The notes: generated by a model not told the origin, from the sequence alone. DNA of 64,000 bases from Candidatus Tokpelaia sp. JSC188 (GCA_003331065.1 QENB01000010.1:1-64000), one strand, 5' to 3'; shown: positions 22,906 to 33,667, numbered from the stretch's first letter. Numbers and translations: made by a program.

Positions 22906-24012
22906 GTGATTCCTCGCTTGACTGGTGGTTTACGGATGCATCTCACCCTCCAAGAAATAACGAACGACTCCATAAATAATATCGTGAGCCAAATTATGAG
23001 TCTTTTTTTCCCCAAATTGCCCGGTCCATTCCTTGTTGGTGATATCGGCGGTACTAATGCACGCTTTTCAATGATTAGCCCAGATGAAGATGACGAACAG
23101 ATTTTCCCGACGGATAAAGTGTCTGATTTTAAAAATATTGATGAGGCTATTGAACAAAGCATCTTACCGCTTGCCAAAGAAAAACCAAATAGCCTTATCT
23201 TAGCCGTTGCCGCGCCCGTAGAAGGAAAGATCATTCCTCTTACTAATTCACACTGGTTTATCAATGCACAGTCTCTCATTAAGCGTTTTGGCTTTAAAAG
23301 CGTACTTGTGATTAATGATTTTGAAGCACAGGCTATGGCGACTACAGCCCTAGACGAAAAGTATCTTTGGAAAATTGGCGATAAAGGAACAAGTAGCTAT
23401 GGTGCCCGTGTTGTTCTAGGTCCTGGAACTGGTCTTGGTGTTGCAGGTCTTGCCTGTGCCAACAAACGGTACATGCCAGTGGCAGGTGAAGGCGGGCATA
23501 TAGATTTTGCTCCACGTACTAAACGTGATATAGAGCTTTTTCCGTATTTTCTCCACAATGAAGGGCGTGTTAGCGCTGAAGAAATTCTTAGCGGACGCGG
23601 GCTTACCAGTATTTATCGCGCAATCTGCAATCTGGATGGTATAAAGGTAGAATTTGAAAAAGCTGATGCTATCACCGGAGCAGCACATCATGCAGACCAG
23701 CCGCAAGCTAATGAAGCAGTTGATCTTTTTCTGACCTATCTTGCCCGTTTTGCAGGTGATTTTGCATTAATTTTTAAGGCACATGGTGGGGTTTATATTG
23801 GTGGCGGCATTATTCCCAAAATCATGGCCTTCATTAATGAAGATTCATTCAGAGCACAATTTGAAGATAAAGCCCCACATAGAAAACTTCTGGAAACTAT
23901 ACCGATTTACGTCATGACTCATCCACGTGCTGCCTTGGAGGGTATGGCTGCCTTTACTCGAAATGGAGAACATTTCCTCTTGGATTACCAAGACCGATTG
24001 TGGACAGGATAA
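22906..24012 (+). CDS. glk: glucokinase (bacterial Glk type)
   Basis: ATP-dependent glucokinase that makes glucose 6-phosphate. The ATP motif DIGGTNARFSM lies about 15 residues into the conserved core, followed by AVAAPVEG, LTNSHW, VINDFEAQAMA, LGPGTGLGVAGL and GEGGHIDFAPRT, all typical of proteobacterial Glk, ending with HGGVYIGGGI. Up to 368 residues if started at GTG 22906, which has AAGGGAAG upstream; starts at 22936, 22984 or 22996 would bring the length nearer the usual 340, so the N-terminus is unsure. With pgi in the same window and a sugar symporter next door it supports hexose use. Confidence 0.93.
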   Translation: MIPRLTGGLRMHLTLQEITNDSINNIVSQIMSLFFPKLPGPFLVGDIGGTNARFSMISPDEDDEQIFPTDKVSDFKNIDEAIEQSILPLAKEKPNSLILAVAAPVEGKIIPLTNSHWFINAQSLIKRFGFKSVLVINDFEAQAMATTALDEKYLWKIGDKGTSSYGARVVLGPGTGLGVAGLACANKRYMPVAGEGGHIDFAPRTKRDIELFPYFLHNEGRVSAEEILSGRGLTSIYRAICNLDGIKVEFEKADAITGAAHHADQPQANEAVDLFLTYLARFAGDFALIFKAHGGVYIGGGIIPKIMAFINEDSFRAQFEDKAPHRKLLETIPIYVMTHPRAALEGMAAFTRNGEHFLLDYQDRLWTG

Positions 24013-24503
24013 AGAGGTGGAGAAACCCATCCGTAAGTCTTCTTTAGAAGGCCTGCGTCTTTAACTAACTTGAGCTTCTTAGGTTAGTTCTTTATACGCT
24101 GCCTTCATTCCCTTGAATAATTAGTTATAAACTTCCTGTCAGAGAAGTTTTATCTTAGCAATAGCCAGTGTGTCAGTGTATAAGGAGAGTATCGTTGTGA
24201 TATATATATTGGGAAGTATTTTTGCACATTTTTACAGCACATGAGCATAATGATCGGGGCGCGTCGCTTATAGCCCGATTGCATTCGGAAATTTAAAAAA
24301 GCATGATTTTATAATCAGTAGATATTATACTTGACGAAAGGCTTTATGCGATAGTACCCCCTCCAATCTTACCCCCCCCAATTTCATTTCCTCCCTCATT
24401 ACTCTGTAAGCATATAAACTGAAGCTACATCATCTCAGTAATTTTAATTGTTTTGCACAGAAAAATTCCACTCACGTTTAATAAACACATGTAGGAATAT
24501 TTA
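24013..24503. other. intergenic region between convergent glk and sugar transporter
   Basis: About 490 bases without a gene. It holds a C8 tract at 24372-24379 and a C5 tract at 24357-24361. Read on the minus strand both are G tracts followed by TA, like several others in the window. No methylglyoxal synthase remnant was seen. Confidence 0.4.
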
Positions 24504-25898
24504 TTACAACAATTGACCAATATCACGTAACCGTCTTCCCTGCATTAGATTAGCTTCAATCTTTTCTAACGAGATCTCTTTTGTTTCTGGCACAAACCAC
24601 CATGTTACAACAGAAAATAGAGAATTAAGTGCAGCATATAGCCAGAATGTATTAGCTGCCCCCAACACATTGAGAAGAGACAGAAAAGTCGCAGCAAGAA
24701 TCATATTTGCCAGCCAATTAGTCGCAGTTGAGATGGTAATACCAAAATCACGACCTTTGAGTGGCTGAATCTCTGAACACAAAACCCAAATCAAAGGCCC
24801 TGCACTCATGGCAAATCCAGCAATGAATACCAGAAGCATTATAACTGAAAAATAATGTGCCCAAGTTGCATCCAAATCCAAATACAGCATTAGCCCTAAT
24901 AAATCCATGGAGAATGCCATAACAGAAAAACCAAGTAACAACGTTGGGCGCCGCCCCCAACGATCTACAACACCAATAGCAATAAAAGTTGCTAGTACAT
25001 TAACTGAACCTACTAGCACTGATCCCCACATTTGTTCTGCTGTTGTCAAAAAGCCAGCCATTCCCATGATTCTAGGCGCATAATACAAAACAATGTTGAT
25101 ACCTGTACATTGTTGCATAATTTGCAACAAAACACCAAGACCAACAGAACGACGAAAGTTTTTATTATCCCTGAAAAGAGTCCAACCACTTTGCTTTATT
25201 TGCAAACTTTTCTCAATTTCTTGCAACTCAGTTACAACTTCTTTCCGTGTTAGACGGATTTCTTCAAGTACTTTCTCCGCCTCTTGTTCTCGTCCCTTGG
25301 ATATGAGCCAACGTGGACTACGCGGAAGTGTAGCCACACCTATAAACAAAAATACAGCGGGAATCACGACAATCCCTAACATCCATCGCCATGCTTCATA
25401 ATAGCTTAGCACTGTATCGGAAATAAAAGCTGTCAATAAGCCGAATGTAATCAACAGCTGATAAAGTGAAATCATACTGCCGCGGATTTTCTCAGGCGCT
25501 ATTTCTGAAAGATAAAGAGGTGTCGCATAGGAAGCGATACCAACCGCAATACCAAGAAGAATTCGCGCTGCAATAAGAATTTCCACATTAGGTGTAAACG
25601 CACACAAAAATGAGCCAATAATAAAAAGAACTGCTCCTACTAAAAGGCTGTATTTACGCCCGATATAATAAGAAAGCCAGCCAGCAAAAATAGCTCCAAC
25701 TGCTGCTCCCAACATTAAAGCTCCCATGATATGCTCCTGCATCGTATCTGACAATGCAAACTCTTCAGCAATAAATTGAAGCGCTCCTGAAATAACTCCT
25801 GTATCAAGTCCGAACAATAAACCTGCAATGGCTCCTAGAAAGCCAACAACAGCGATTCTTCTTTTTTTTAATACTGTACTATTAATATCCAATTTCAT
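24504..25898 (-). CDS. galP: sugar/H+ symporter, GalP-like (MFS sugar porter family)
   Basis: A 464-residue sugar:proton symporter of the major facilitator superfamily with 12 predicted membrane helices. Sugar porter signatures are present: GLLFGLDTGVISGAL in helix 1, GRKYSLLVGA, YLSEIAPEKIRGSMISLYQL, SPRWL, the sugar-binding LLQIMQQCTGINIVLYYAP in helix 7, VDRWGRRPTLLLG, and PETKEISLEKIE near the end. Long stretches (for example AMSAGPLIWVLCSEIQPLKG and RDFGITISTATNWLANMI) are nearly the same as E. coli GalP as I remember it, more than expected for an alphaproteobacterial vertical homologue, so transfer from an enteric-like donor is likely. Probable substrates are galactose or glucose. It lies next to glk but on the opposite strand. 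Confidence 0.92.
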   Translation of the reverse strand: MKLDINSTVLKKRRIAVVGFLGAIAGLLFGLDTGVISGALQFIAEEFALSDTMQEHIMGALMLGAAVGAIFAGWLSYYIGRKYSLLVGAVLFIIGSFLCAFTPNVEILIAARILLGIAVGIASYATPLYLSEIAPEKIRGSMISLYQLLITFGLLTAFISDTVLSYYEAWRWMLGIVVIPAVFLFIGVATLPRSPRWLISKGREQEAEKVLEEIRLTRKEVVTELQEIEKSLQIKQSGWTLFRDNKNFRRSVGLGVLLQIMQQCTGINIVLYYAPRIMGMAGFLTTAEQMWGSVLVGSVNVLATFIAIGVVDRWGRRPTLLLGFSVMAFSMDLLGLMLYLDLDATWAHYFSVIMLLVFIAGFAMSAGPLIWVLCSEIQPLKGRDFGITISTATNWLANMILAATFLSLLNVLGAANTFWLYAALNSLFSVVTWWFVPETKEISLEKIEANLMQGRRLRDIGQLL

Positions 25899-26060
25899 TT
25901 CCTCCCTTTTAATCTCCCTTAATTACTTTAATAAGCGGATTTTAATTCAGAAAAAGATTTTTTTACAAAAAAACTATTATCATTCTAAACGATGGTTTTC
26001 TCCTCAATCAGTTACTGATAAAAAGCAATAATAGACATATTTATAAAGAGGTAAAGTATC

Positions 26061-26864
26061 ATGCGTTTTGCAGTTATTGGGGCGAGCGGAAAAATGGGGC
26101 GAGAACTAATCCGTGCAGTCGCGCAGACAGATGGCATTGAGCTTGCTGCAGCTGTTGACCGTCAGGGATCCGAATGGCTAGGAAAAGATGCTGGTATATT
26201 AGCCGGCATTGAGCCGCTTGGCATTAAAGTCACATCAGATATTTTCGATAACCTTTCTGAAATTGATGGAATTCTGGATTTCACAAGGCCGGAAGTTAGT
26301 GTTATTTATGCTGATCATGCGGCCCGGATGCATATCGTTCACATTATCGGAACAACCGGTTTTTCTGAAACGGACGAAAAAAAAATAACGACAGCTGCGC
26401 GTCAAGCAACGATCGTCAAATCAAGCAATATGAGTCTTGCTGTTAATCTACTTGTCGATCTGACGCAAAAAGCAGCCCAGATCATTGGCTCTGAGGATTT
26501 TGATATTGAAATTGTTGAAATGCATCATCGATATAAAGTAGATGCTCCCTCAGGCACAGCTCTGCTGCTAGCAAAGGCAATTGCAAAAGGGCGTACAATT
26601 GACCTTGCGAAAAAAAACGTTTGCAGATGTAACGGATATACTGGCCCCCGAGAAGAAGGCTCAATCGGTTTTGCCTCCTTGCGTGGCGGTACAGTTGTAG
26701 GTGAACATTCTGTTATTTTTGCTGGAAAAAATGAACGCATTATTCTTTCCCATGTTGCTGAGGATAGATCAATTTTTGCATATGGTGCTGTTAAGGCAGC
26801 CTTCTGGGCACAAAGTAAACCACCTGGCCTTTATTCAATGCTCGATGTATTGACTGCTGATTAA
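26061..26864 (+). CDS. dapB: 4-hydroxy-tetrahydrodipicolinate reductase DapB
   Basis: DapB reduces hydroxytetrahydrodipicolinate with NAD(P)H in lysine and diaminopimelate synthesis, needed for peptidoglycan. The 267-residue product has the Rossmann motif GASGKMGRE (8-16), IGTTGF, the catalytic region [14 protein letters not shown] at about 155-168 and the C-terminal [14 protein letters not shown]. Length is normal. AGAGGT precedes ATG 26061. It is followed 45 bases later by gpmA, an order shared with Brucella and Bartonella. Confidence 0.95.
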   Translation: MRFAVIGASGKMGRELIRAVAQTDGIELAAAVDRQGSEWLGKDAGILAGIEPLGIKVTSDIFDNLSEIDGILDFTRPEVSVIYADHAARMHIVHIIGTTGFSETDEKKITTAARQATIVKSSNMSLAVNLLVDLTQKAAQIIGSEDFDIEIVEMHHRYKVDAPSGTALLLAKAIAKGRTIDLAKKNVCRCNGYTGPREEGSIGFASLRGGTVVGEHSVIFAGKNERIILSHVAEDRSIFAYGAVKAAFWAQSKPPGLYSMLDVLTAD

Positions 26865-26909
26865 GAATCACAGAAATAATCGCCCAAGATACAACGGAGA
26901 TAATTAGTA

Positions 26910-27530
26910 ATGGCACGTATACTGGTCCTTATTCGCCATGGCCAAAGTGAATGGAATCTGAAAAATCTTTTTACTGGATGGCGTAACCCTGCCCTAACGA
27001 ATCTAGGGCATAGTGAAGCAATTTTGGCTGGGAAAAAGCTTAAGGCTGAGGGATTAAAATTTGATATTGCTTATACCTCTTCTTTACAAAGAGCACAGGC
27101 CACATGCTTCCATATCTTTGATGAAATGAATCAGTCAAATCTTGAAACTATCAAAACCCAAGCTTTAAATGAGCGTGATTATGGTGACCTCTCAGGTCTA
27201 AACAAGGATGATGCGCGTAAGAAATGGGGAGAAGAGCAAGTTCATATTTGGCGACGCTCTTATGATATTCCACCACCAGGTGGTGAAAGCCTACGAGATA
27301 CCGGTGCGCGTGTATGGCCATATTATATGTACACCATCCAGCCACATGTTTTGCGAGGAGAAACAGTTCTAATAGCGGCGCACGGCAATTCTCTGCGTGT
27401 ACTTATCATGGCACTAGAAGGACTTAGCGATAAAGAAATCATTAGGCAAGAGCTAGCAACTGGTGTGCCAGTCATTTATCGCTTGAATGCTGATTCGACA
27501 ATTGCCAGCAAGCGAGTGTTAGAGAACTAA
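26910..27530 (+). CDS. gpmA: 2,3-bisphosphoglycerate-dependent phosphoglycerate mutase
   Basis: GpmA interconverts 3- and 2-phosphoglycerate in glycolysis and gluconeogenesis. The catalytic histidine motif [10 protein letters not shown] (His10), [19 protein letters not shown], and the second histidine in AAHGNSLRV are intact. At 206 residues it is of the short alphaproteobacterial type, about 40 residues shorter than enteric GpmA. GGAG lies 9-10 bases before ATG 26910. It is downstream of dapB and upstream of tRNA-Leu. Confidence 0.95.
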   Translation: MARILVLIRHGQSEWNLKNLFTGWRNPALTNLGHSEAILAGKKLKAEGLKFDIAYTSSLQRAQATCFHIFDEMNQSNLETIKTQALNERDYGDLSGLNKDDARKKWGEEQVHIWRRSYDIPPPGGESLRDTGARVWPYYMYTIQPHVLRGETVLIAAHGNSLRVLIMALEGLSDKEIIRQELATGVPVIYRLNADSTIASKRVLEN

Positions 27531-27650
27531 AATTTGTCTTGATTTTCAAGCCAATGCTGAGTCAGGTATTTTACTGAATTTTTGCTATCCTGTCGCAAAT
27601 TGTGGTTGACATGAACTGCTTAATTAGTTTGAATGGCTGCAAGTCATGCA

Positions 27651-27735
27651 GCCCAGATGGCGGAATTGGTAGACGCGCAGGTTTCAGGTACCTGTGCCGC
27701 GTGGTGTGGAGGTTCGAGTCCTCTTCTGGGCACCA
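27651..27735 (+). tRNA. tRNA-Leu (anticodon CAG)
   Basis: An 85-base class II tRNA including an encoded CCA. The acceptor stem pairs GCCCAGA (27651-27657) with TCTGGGC (27725-27731). The anticodon stem is CAGGT/ACCTG around the loop TTCAGGT, giving anticodon CAG for CUG codons. The D-loop GGCGGAATTGGTAGACGC and T-loop GTTCGAGTC are canonical, and there is a variable arm as expected for leucine. Confidence 0.97.
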
Positions 27736-28052
27736 ACTATCTTTATTTCCTGTATTTATGTTGTTATCTGTACGGATAATTTCCCAATGTATTGCCCTTG
27801 GTGGGTTGTCAGATAAGTGCGCCTTTATTGTGCAGCGGTTGGACGAAGCCACCAAAAGCAAATTATCCGGTAAAAATGGCCAAAAATGAGCCTGATTTAT
27901 CCCGTTGGATTATCGCAACGGACCGCTTCGGTCAAAAACAGGATATTTCTTTTTTTGAACAATTGTCATAGGATGGTCCTTTCCCTATCTTATTCCTTTT
28001 TCAACTTTATATCTTGTCTTTACCAGTTTCGTGTCTTAGGAACTTTTTAGTT
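27736..28052. other. region between the two tRNAs with coding-like fragments
   Basis: A 31-codon frame at 27876-27971 (beginning MAKNEPDLSRW) and an overlapping fragment just upstream in another frame have protein-like composition but no ribosome binding site and no recognised family. They could be remains of a gene lost from beside the tRNA. No attachment-site repeat of the tRNA 3' end was seen nearby. Confidence 0.25.
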
Positions 28053-28129
<77 letters not shown>

Positions 28130-28834
28130 AAAAATCGATAAATTGCTTGTAAAGCAACACATTTAGTATGGGTGGAAAGCCTAAAACGGTTAGATAGGTC
28201 GCTTCATCAACAAATAAATGCAGCAGATATATACGCATTGCATAGAAAATTACGATAGATATAAGTAAAGAGAAACTCTATAATTTATCGTAAATGTGGA
28301 TTGCTGTTCTAAGATAAAGCCATTAACTTTCGAATAAAAACCCTACAAGTTCGATAGATAGTTTGTCTTCAATATGTATTGATAACCTTCACATTGAGGT
28401 CATTATGATTAGGCCTATGAGGTTTATTAATTGAAACTTTATTTATAAGGTATCCACCAATTTTGCTTCTCATATATCTCCCATTAATAAAAAAGATAGT
28501 TAGTAAAATTCTTACCAGAGGGATAATGTGAAGATACTTTATCTAAAGCTACTTATTATAATTATCCTGCTGTGATTGATATAAAACACAAAAATTGAGG
28601 CAATGCACAACGCAGCACTACTCTAAACAGTGAAGCTTGAAAAGCTTTCTTTTGCTAAACAACCATTGCATAGAAAGAACAAACCACCGCAAGCTCAACA
28701 ACAATTACGATCGGGTCTTGCTTTTGCATAAGCTATAAATTTATGCACAGGCTATATTTTATCATTCTGCATCTTTCTCCAAGTCTATCTTTATCTTACA
28801 TTAACCAAATAGGAGAAACGAAAGAGGATATAGA
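28130..28834. other. gene-free region between tRNA-Pro and pgi
   Basis: About 700 AT-rich bases. No reading frame with family resemblance and no structured RNA is recognised. AAAGAGGAT just before 28835 is the pgi ribosome binding site. Confidence 0.4.
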
Positions 28835-30478
28835 ATGAAACGAGATGAATCACAGTTTCAAGCAGCTCTAAATACCTTGAAATATCAAAATAATAATGGT
28901 GCACTATTTAATATCAAGAAAGCATTTTTTGATGACATAAACCGCTTTAATAATTTCTCTCTCAAGCTAGATGATCTTCTATTTGATTTTTCCAAATGTG
29001 CTGTTAGCAAAAACACATTAAGATTACTAGAAAATTTAGCCAGAATCGCTAATATCAGTAGCAGGCGCGATGCTATGTTTACTGGAGAATCAGTCAATAT
29101 AACAGAAAATCGCCCAGTCTTGCATACAGCGCTGCGTGCGCCCGAAAAATGCAAAATTTTATTAGGAGAAACAGATCTCGTACCAGAAATCCAGTCTGTT
29201 TTGGCCAAAATGGAGAAATTTTCTAATGCAATCCGTAATGGCCTGCTGAAAGGGGAAAGGGGAAATCCATTTACAGATATAGTCAATATTGGTATTGGCG
29301 GCTCTGATCTTGGCCCTGCTATGGTGACGAGAGCGCTAAGGCCTTATCATAATGGGCCTGCCTGTCATTTTATCTCTAATATAGATAGCGCTCATATTAT
29401 TGATACATTAGGCGCTCTTAATCCGAGCAACACATTTTTTATCATTGCTTCCAAAACGTTCACAACAATTGAAACCATGACAAATGCATTATTTGCTCGA
29501 CAATGGATTGCAAATTCTTTGGGAGCAACAGCGGTTTGCAAACACTTTGCTGCTGTATCCTCTGCGATCAATAAGGTAATAGATTTTGGCATTGATGAGT
29601 CTTATATCTTTGGTTTCTGGAACTGGGTTGGGGGACGTTATTCCGTTTGGGGTGCAATTGGTTTACCGGTTATGATTGCAATTGGCTCTGCACAATTTCG
29701 CCAGTTTCTTGCTGGCGCCCATATAATGGATGAACATTTCCGCAAAACACCTCTCATGACCAATATACCTGTTGTGTTTGGGCTTGTTGGCTTCTGGCAT
29801 CGGGTTATCTGCAATTACCCCACACGCGCCGTCATTCCCTATGAACAACGACTTAAGAGGTTGCCTGCTTACCTTCAACAGCTTGATATGGAATCGAACG
29901 GCAAATGCGTAACATCTGAAGGCACGCAGGTTACAACAGCAACTGGACCTATCGTCTGGGGTGAACCGGGGACAAACGGACAACACGCTTTTTTCCAATT
30001 GTTGCATCAGGGAACAGATATCATTCCGATTGAATTTATTATATCCGTCAATAGTCATGAACCGAACCTACAATCCCAGCATAATCTTCTTTTAGCAAAT
30101 TATCTGGCACAAACAGAAGCTTTGTTATGCGGACGTCCTGCTGAGGCAGCCTATACCCAAATGATACAACAGGGCGTAGGAGAAAATGAAGCAAGGAGGC
30201 TTGCCCCACATAAAGCTTTTCCTGGCAACCGTCCTTCCATTACTATTATGCAGGATCTTTTGACACCTTTCGCCCTTGGAAGGCTGCTCGCACTCTATGA
30301 ACACCGTGTTTTTGTTGAAGGCATCCTCATGAACATTAACTCATTTGATCAATGGGGTGTAGAGCTGGGTAAAGATCTTGCTAATTCATTAGTAAAAATG
30401 ATTGAAGGAGAAGCAGAGGATAGCACAAAAAAATCGCTATCAGGACTTCTATCGCATATCCGTGCTTATAGAAAGTAA
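28835..30478 (+). CDS. pgi: glucose-6-phosphate isomerase
   Basis: Pgi interconverts glucose 6-phosphate and fructose 6-phosphate. The 547-residue protein is full length, with [13 protein letters not shown] (about 150-162), the SIS domains, [23 protein letters not shown] and the C-terminal signature [14 protein letters not shown]. Active-site segments [11 protein letters not shown] and GEPGTNGQH are intact. ATG 28835 has an AGAGGA site. Together with glk and gpmA it allows hexose phosphate interconversion; whether a complete Embden-Meyerhof path exists cannot be seen here. Confidence 0.96.
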   Translation: MKRDESQFQAALNTLKYQNNNGALFNIKKAFFDDINRFNNFSLKLDDLLFDFSKCAVSKNTLRLLENLARIANISSRRDAMFTGESVNITENRPVLHTALRAPEKCKILLGETDLVPEIQSVLAKMEKFSNAIRNGLLKGERGNPFTDIVNIGIGGSDLGPAMVTRALRPYHNGPACHFISNIDSAHIIDTLGALNPSNTFFIIASKTFTTIETMTNALFARQWIANSLGATAVCKHFAAVSSAINKVIDFGIDESYIFGFWNWVGGRYSVWGAIGLPVMIAIGSAQFRQFLAGAHIMDEHFRKTPLMTNIPVVFGLVGFWHRVICNYPTRAVIPYEQRLKRLPAYLQQLDMESNGKCVTSEGTQVTTATGPIVWGEPGTNGQHAFFQLLHQGTDIIPIEFIISVNSHEPNLQSQHNLLLANYLAQTEALLCGRPAEAAYTQMIQQGVGENEARRLAPHKAFPGNRPSITIMQDLLTPFALGRLLALYEHRVFVEGILMNINSFDQWGVELGKDLANSLVKMIEGEAEDSTKKSLSGLLSHIRAYRK

Positions 30479-30943
30479 CTATAAAGTGATAGGAAGAGCA
30501 TTGCGTAGTTTTCTTTCTTTATAATCTTCCAATCATAGAAATATCTTTCTATAGAAATCAATTACTTTTAATTTTTGATTACTTTAATAGTAGCATCAAA
30601 ATCATATAGCCAATGTAGATAAGCAATTTAGAAAATTTAACTTTTTTCGAAAAGAGCTTAATTTAAGTACTAAATTGCTTTATTCTTTAAAAATTTATTA
30701 AGAAATATCTAGATATTTGCCTGAATGCCAGAAAAGTACTAGATAGACAACAAAATTTGTCATTACACCTTTTGGTGATTTTAATTAGTATTCGGAGGTA
30801 TGTATATCCGTATGAAGAAGATGATACTATGTAGCGTTTTATAGAATTACCAGAGTCATTTTTTTGACTAAAATGTCCTTAAGATTTCGAAAGATCATGC
30901 CAGTAGGTTTCTTGCTTCTAACTCCCTAGCCTGGAATAATTTT
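30479..30943. other. gene-free region upstream of tsaB
   Basis: About 465 very AT-rich bases. In relatives a NifU-like gene precedes tsaB; I looked for its CxxC region and found no trace. No terminator is evident after pgi. Confidence 0.35.
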
Positions 30944-31660
30944 ATGCTAATCCTAGCCATTGATACCGCTTCTCCTTTTTGTGCAACTGGTCTTATCAAT
31001 AATAACCGCCTTCTAGCTAAAGTAAATAAAAGTATCGGTAAAAGACATGCTGAATGTCTTATGGAACAGATTATGTCTGTCATGGATGAAGCGCATAAGA
31101 ACTTTTCTGATATTGATCGTATCAGTGTCAATACAGGTCCGGGTTCTTTTACTGGAGTACGCGTCGGTGTATCTGCTGCTCGCGGGCTGGCATTAGCTCT
31201 CGACAGACCAGCTATCGGTATCAACACTTTTGAAGCACTCGCTTTTGAAACGGCACAACACTATAAAGATCGACCTATAACCATAGTGCTTGAAGCACAC
31301 AGAGGCACCCTTTATGTGCAAGATTTTAATGCTAAAAACCAGGCTATCCGGTTCCCTCGAATTGATACAGCCGAAGCAATTGCAGCAACTTTATCTAAAA
31401 CCACACTACTGCGCGGATCAGGAGTCTACAAAATCACACAACGGACCTGCCATCCGTTCTTTGATACAACATCAACAGCAGATATTGAAATCTATGCTTT
31501 TCTAGCTGCTAGAAAAAAAAAATCTGAAAAAGCTAACCCGCTTTATATGCATCCACCTGATGTTAAGCCGAAGGCAGCAATCCCATTTCTCCCCTTTTCT
31601 GGTGAGATCAATTGTTGTAAACAGGGAAAAGTTTTATCAGAAAAACATAAATGTCCATAA
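30944..31660 (+). CDS. tsaB: tRNA threonylcarbamoyladenosine biosynthesis protein TsaB
   Basis: TsaB partners TsaD and TsaE to make t6A37 in ANN-decoding tRNAs. The 238-residue product begins MLILAIDTASPFC, with the ASKHA-fold motifs KRHAECLM and NTGPGSFTGVRVG (about 64-76) and the conserved ARGLALALDRPAIGI. The C-terminal part is less conserved and ends in a lysine/cysteine-rich tail. It is followed 80 bases later by rimI, the conserved pairing in proteobacteria. Confidence 0.93.
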   Translation: MLILAIDTASPFCATGLINNNRLLAKVNKSIGKRHAECLMEQIMSVMDEAHKNFSDIDRISVNTGPGSFTGVRVGVSAARGLALALDRPAIGINTFEALAFETAQHYKDRPITIVLEAHRGTLYVQDFNAKNQAIRFPRIDTAEAIAATLSKTTLLRGSGVYKITQRTCHPFFDTTSTADIEIYAFLAARKKKSEKANPLYMHPPDVKPKAAIPFLPFSGEINCCKQGKVLSEKHKCP

Positions 31661-31740
31661 TCTAGATGTGTTTTGCGGAGACAAGACGTCCTGAATTCAG
31701 CTATGGAATATCTTAGTTCTACAAGCCAAAGTTCTTTTAA

Positions 31741-32226
31741 ATGTTCACTACTTTTTCATCTTTACACCGTAAAGTATTGATTAACCCTGTTAAAAAAGGT
31801 GATGTCAAAGCATTGCATACCCTTCACAAAAAATGCTTCTGGCAAGCGTGGGATAAAGAGACATTCAGGTTTTTTTTGCATGACTCACAGGTTGTAGGTT
31901 TTCTCTCTCTATCAACTGGAGAAACACATTGTCCGACTGGTTTTGTTCTCGCAAGGACTGTTGCTGATGAGGCTGAAATCCTGTCCATTGCTGTGGATAT
32001 CGACTATCGTGGATATGGAATAAGCTATGTCCTCATGAACGTTTTATTGGACTATCTGTATCAAAAACAGATAAAAATGCTTTTTCTGGAAGTAGATGAA
32101 TTCAATAAAAGAGCACGCACTCTTTACAAACACTTCGATTGTAAAGTCATAGGACGGCGCCGTGGCTACTATAAATCACAAAGTGGTCACTCTGATGCAC
32201 TTATCTTAAGTCGAAAGTTGTTATAA
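31741..32226 (+). CDS. rimI: ribosomal protein S18 alanine N-acetyltransferase RimI
   Basis: A GNAT-fold N-acetyltransferase, 161 residues, that in E. coli acetylates the N-terminal alanine of ribosomal protein S18. AEILSIAVDIDYRGYGISYVLM (about 79-100) holds the acetyl-CoA binding A motif, here with GYGIS where RGxGxG/A is usual. LEVDEFNKRARTLYKHFDC and GRRRGYY near the end are typical of RimI. Its place directly after tsaB supports the call. In relatives fur follows; here miaB begins only 49 bases later. Confidence 0.88.
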   Translation: MFTTFSSLHRKVLINPVKKGDVKALHTLHKKCFWQAWDKETFRFFLHDSQVVGFLSLSTGETHCPTGFVLARTVADEAEILSIAVDIDYRGYGISYVLMNVLLDYLYQKQIKMLFLEVDEFNKRARTLYKHFDCKVIGRRRGYYKSQSGHSDALILSRKLL

Positions 32227-32275
32227 AAGAAATAAAATGGATATTTAACTTTTTAAAGAAATATAAACAATACAA

Positions 32276-33667
32276 GTGGAGAGCAAAAGTTTACTTATCA
32301 TGGAGATAAAGATAAAAGCACAGGAAAAAAATAATCAGCGTAAAGTTTATATCAAAACCTACGGCTGCCAAATGAATGTGTATGATAGCCAGCGGATAAG
32401 TGATAGTCTTAGCGTAGAAGGATATATCACAGTAAACAGCATAAAAGAAGCTGACCTTATTTTGCTTAATACCTGTTATATTAGGGAAAAAGCCGCAGAA
32501 AAACTTTATTCTGATCTTGGACGCTTACGTATTATGCGTGCAAAATACAAACAGACGCCGCTAACAATTGGTGTTATCGGTTGCATTGCTCAAGCAGAAG
32601 GGGAGGAAATTATTCGTCGATCGCCGATTGTTGATTTAGTAATCGGACCGCAAAGTTATCATTGCCTACCGTATATTCTAAAGAAAGTAGAAAAAGGAAC
32701 GAAAATTATCGAAACGGACTATGCATTAGAAGACAAATATATGCGTATGCCACTACCGAAAAAGGAAGCAATACGTCATCGTGGTGTTAGTGCTTTTCTA
32801 ACCGTTCAGGAGGGTTGTGATAAGTTTTGCACTTTCTGTGTTGTTCCATATACGCGTGGAGTAGAGGTTTCTCGTTCTGTGGAACAAATTGTGCTTGAAG
32901 CTGAAAATTTGGTTGATGGCGGTGTAAGAGAAATCACGCTTTTAGGACAAAACGTCAACGCTTGGCACGGTAACAGTAGTAGTACACATGAGTGGCGCTT
33001 GGGTGATCTTCTATTCCGGCTAGCAAAAGTCAAAGGGCTTAAGCGTCTTCGTTATACGACAAGCCATCCGCGTGATATGGATGATACGCTGATTGCTGCC
33101 CACCGTGATTTGCCAATGCTGATGCCTTATCTGCATTTACCGGTGCAAACTGGCTCTAATAGGATATTAAGAGCTATGAATCGCCGGTATACTGCGCTTG
33201 ATTATCAGAAGCTAATTGAGCGAATCCGAGCCGTTCAGCCTAATATTGCGTTGTCTGGAGATTTTATTGTCGGCTTTCCTGGTGAAACAGATGCAGATTT
33301 TGAAAAAACATTAAAACTTGTGCAAGATGTGTTTTACGCCTCTGCTTATTCTTTTAAATATTCTCCTAGACATGGCACGCCGGGTGCAGATATGTCTAAT
33401 CAGATTGATGAACAAACAAAAGACGAACGACTTCAGCGATTACAGGTACTTCTTGGTAAACAGCAACAGCTATTTTTGCAATCAAAGATTGGTACAGTCA
33501 TAGATGTTTTAATTGAAAAACCAGGACGCAATGAAGAGCAAATGGTCGGGCGCTCACCCTGGCTTACGCCAGTTGTGCTGAAGACAAAAGCACCAATAGG
33601 AACAATGCTTGATGTCGTCATCGAAGAAGCAAAGCAGAATAGCTTTGTTGGGCGCTCACAAGAATAA
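32276..33667 (+). CDS. miaB: tRNA-2-methylthio-N6-dimethylallyladenosine synthase MiaB
   Basis: MiaB is a radical SAM methylthiotransferase making ms2i6A37 in tRNA. The N-terminal UPF0004 domain supplies three cysteines for the auxiliary cluster (Cys31, Cys67, Cys103), the radical SAM motif is Cys181-x3-Cys185-x2-Cys188 in [11 protein letters not shown], and a TRAM domain closes the protein (about 390-455). Length 463 is usual. The start is either GTG 32276 or ATG 32300; neither has a strong ribosome site. It follows rimI closely, and fur is absent between them. Confidence 0.94.
   Translation: MESKSLLIMEIKIKAQEKNNQRKVYIKTYGCQMNVYDSQRISDSLSVEGYITVNSIKEADLILLNTCYIREKAAEKLYSDLGRLRIMRAKYKQTPLTIGVIGCIAQAEGEEIIRRSPIVDLVIGPQSYHCLPYILKKVEKGTKIIETDYALEDKYMRMPLPKKEAIRHRGVSAFLTVQEGCDKFCTFCVVPYTRGVEVSRSVEQIVLEAENLVDGGVREITLLGQNVNAWHGNSSSTHEWRLGDLLFRLAKVKGLKRLRYTTSHPRDMDDTLIAAHRDLPMLMPYLHLPVQTGSNRILRAMNRRYTALDYQKLIERIRAVQPNIALSGDFIVGFPGETDADFEKTLKLVQDVFYASAYSFKYSPRHGTPGADMSNQIDEQTKDERLQRLQVLLGKQQQLFLQSKIGTVIDVLIEKPGRNEEQMVGRSPWLTPVVLKTKAPIGTMLDVVIEEAKQNSFVGRSQE

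Noticed and set aside
22647-22979. 110-codon plus-strand frame overlapping the glk start
   Set aside because: Overlaps the glk reading frame and has no family resemblance; at most part of a relic.
22765-24169. 15-base repeat TTAGCAATAGCCAGT at about 22765 and 24155
   Set aside because: A single pair of this length is expected by chance in 64 kb of AT-rich DNA and the flanks do not match.
27651-28052. Integrated element at tRNA-Leu
   Set aside because: No integrase and no second copy of the tRNA 3' end within the window.
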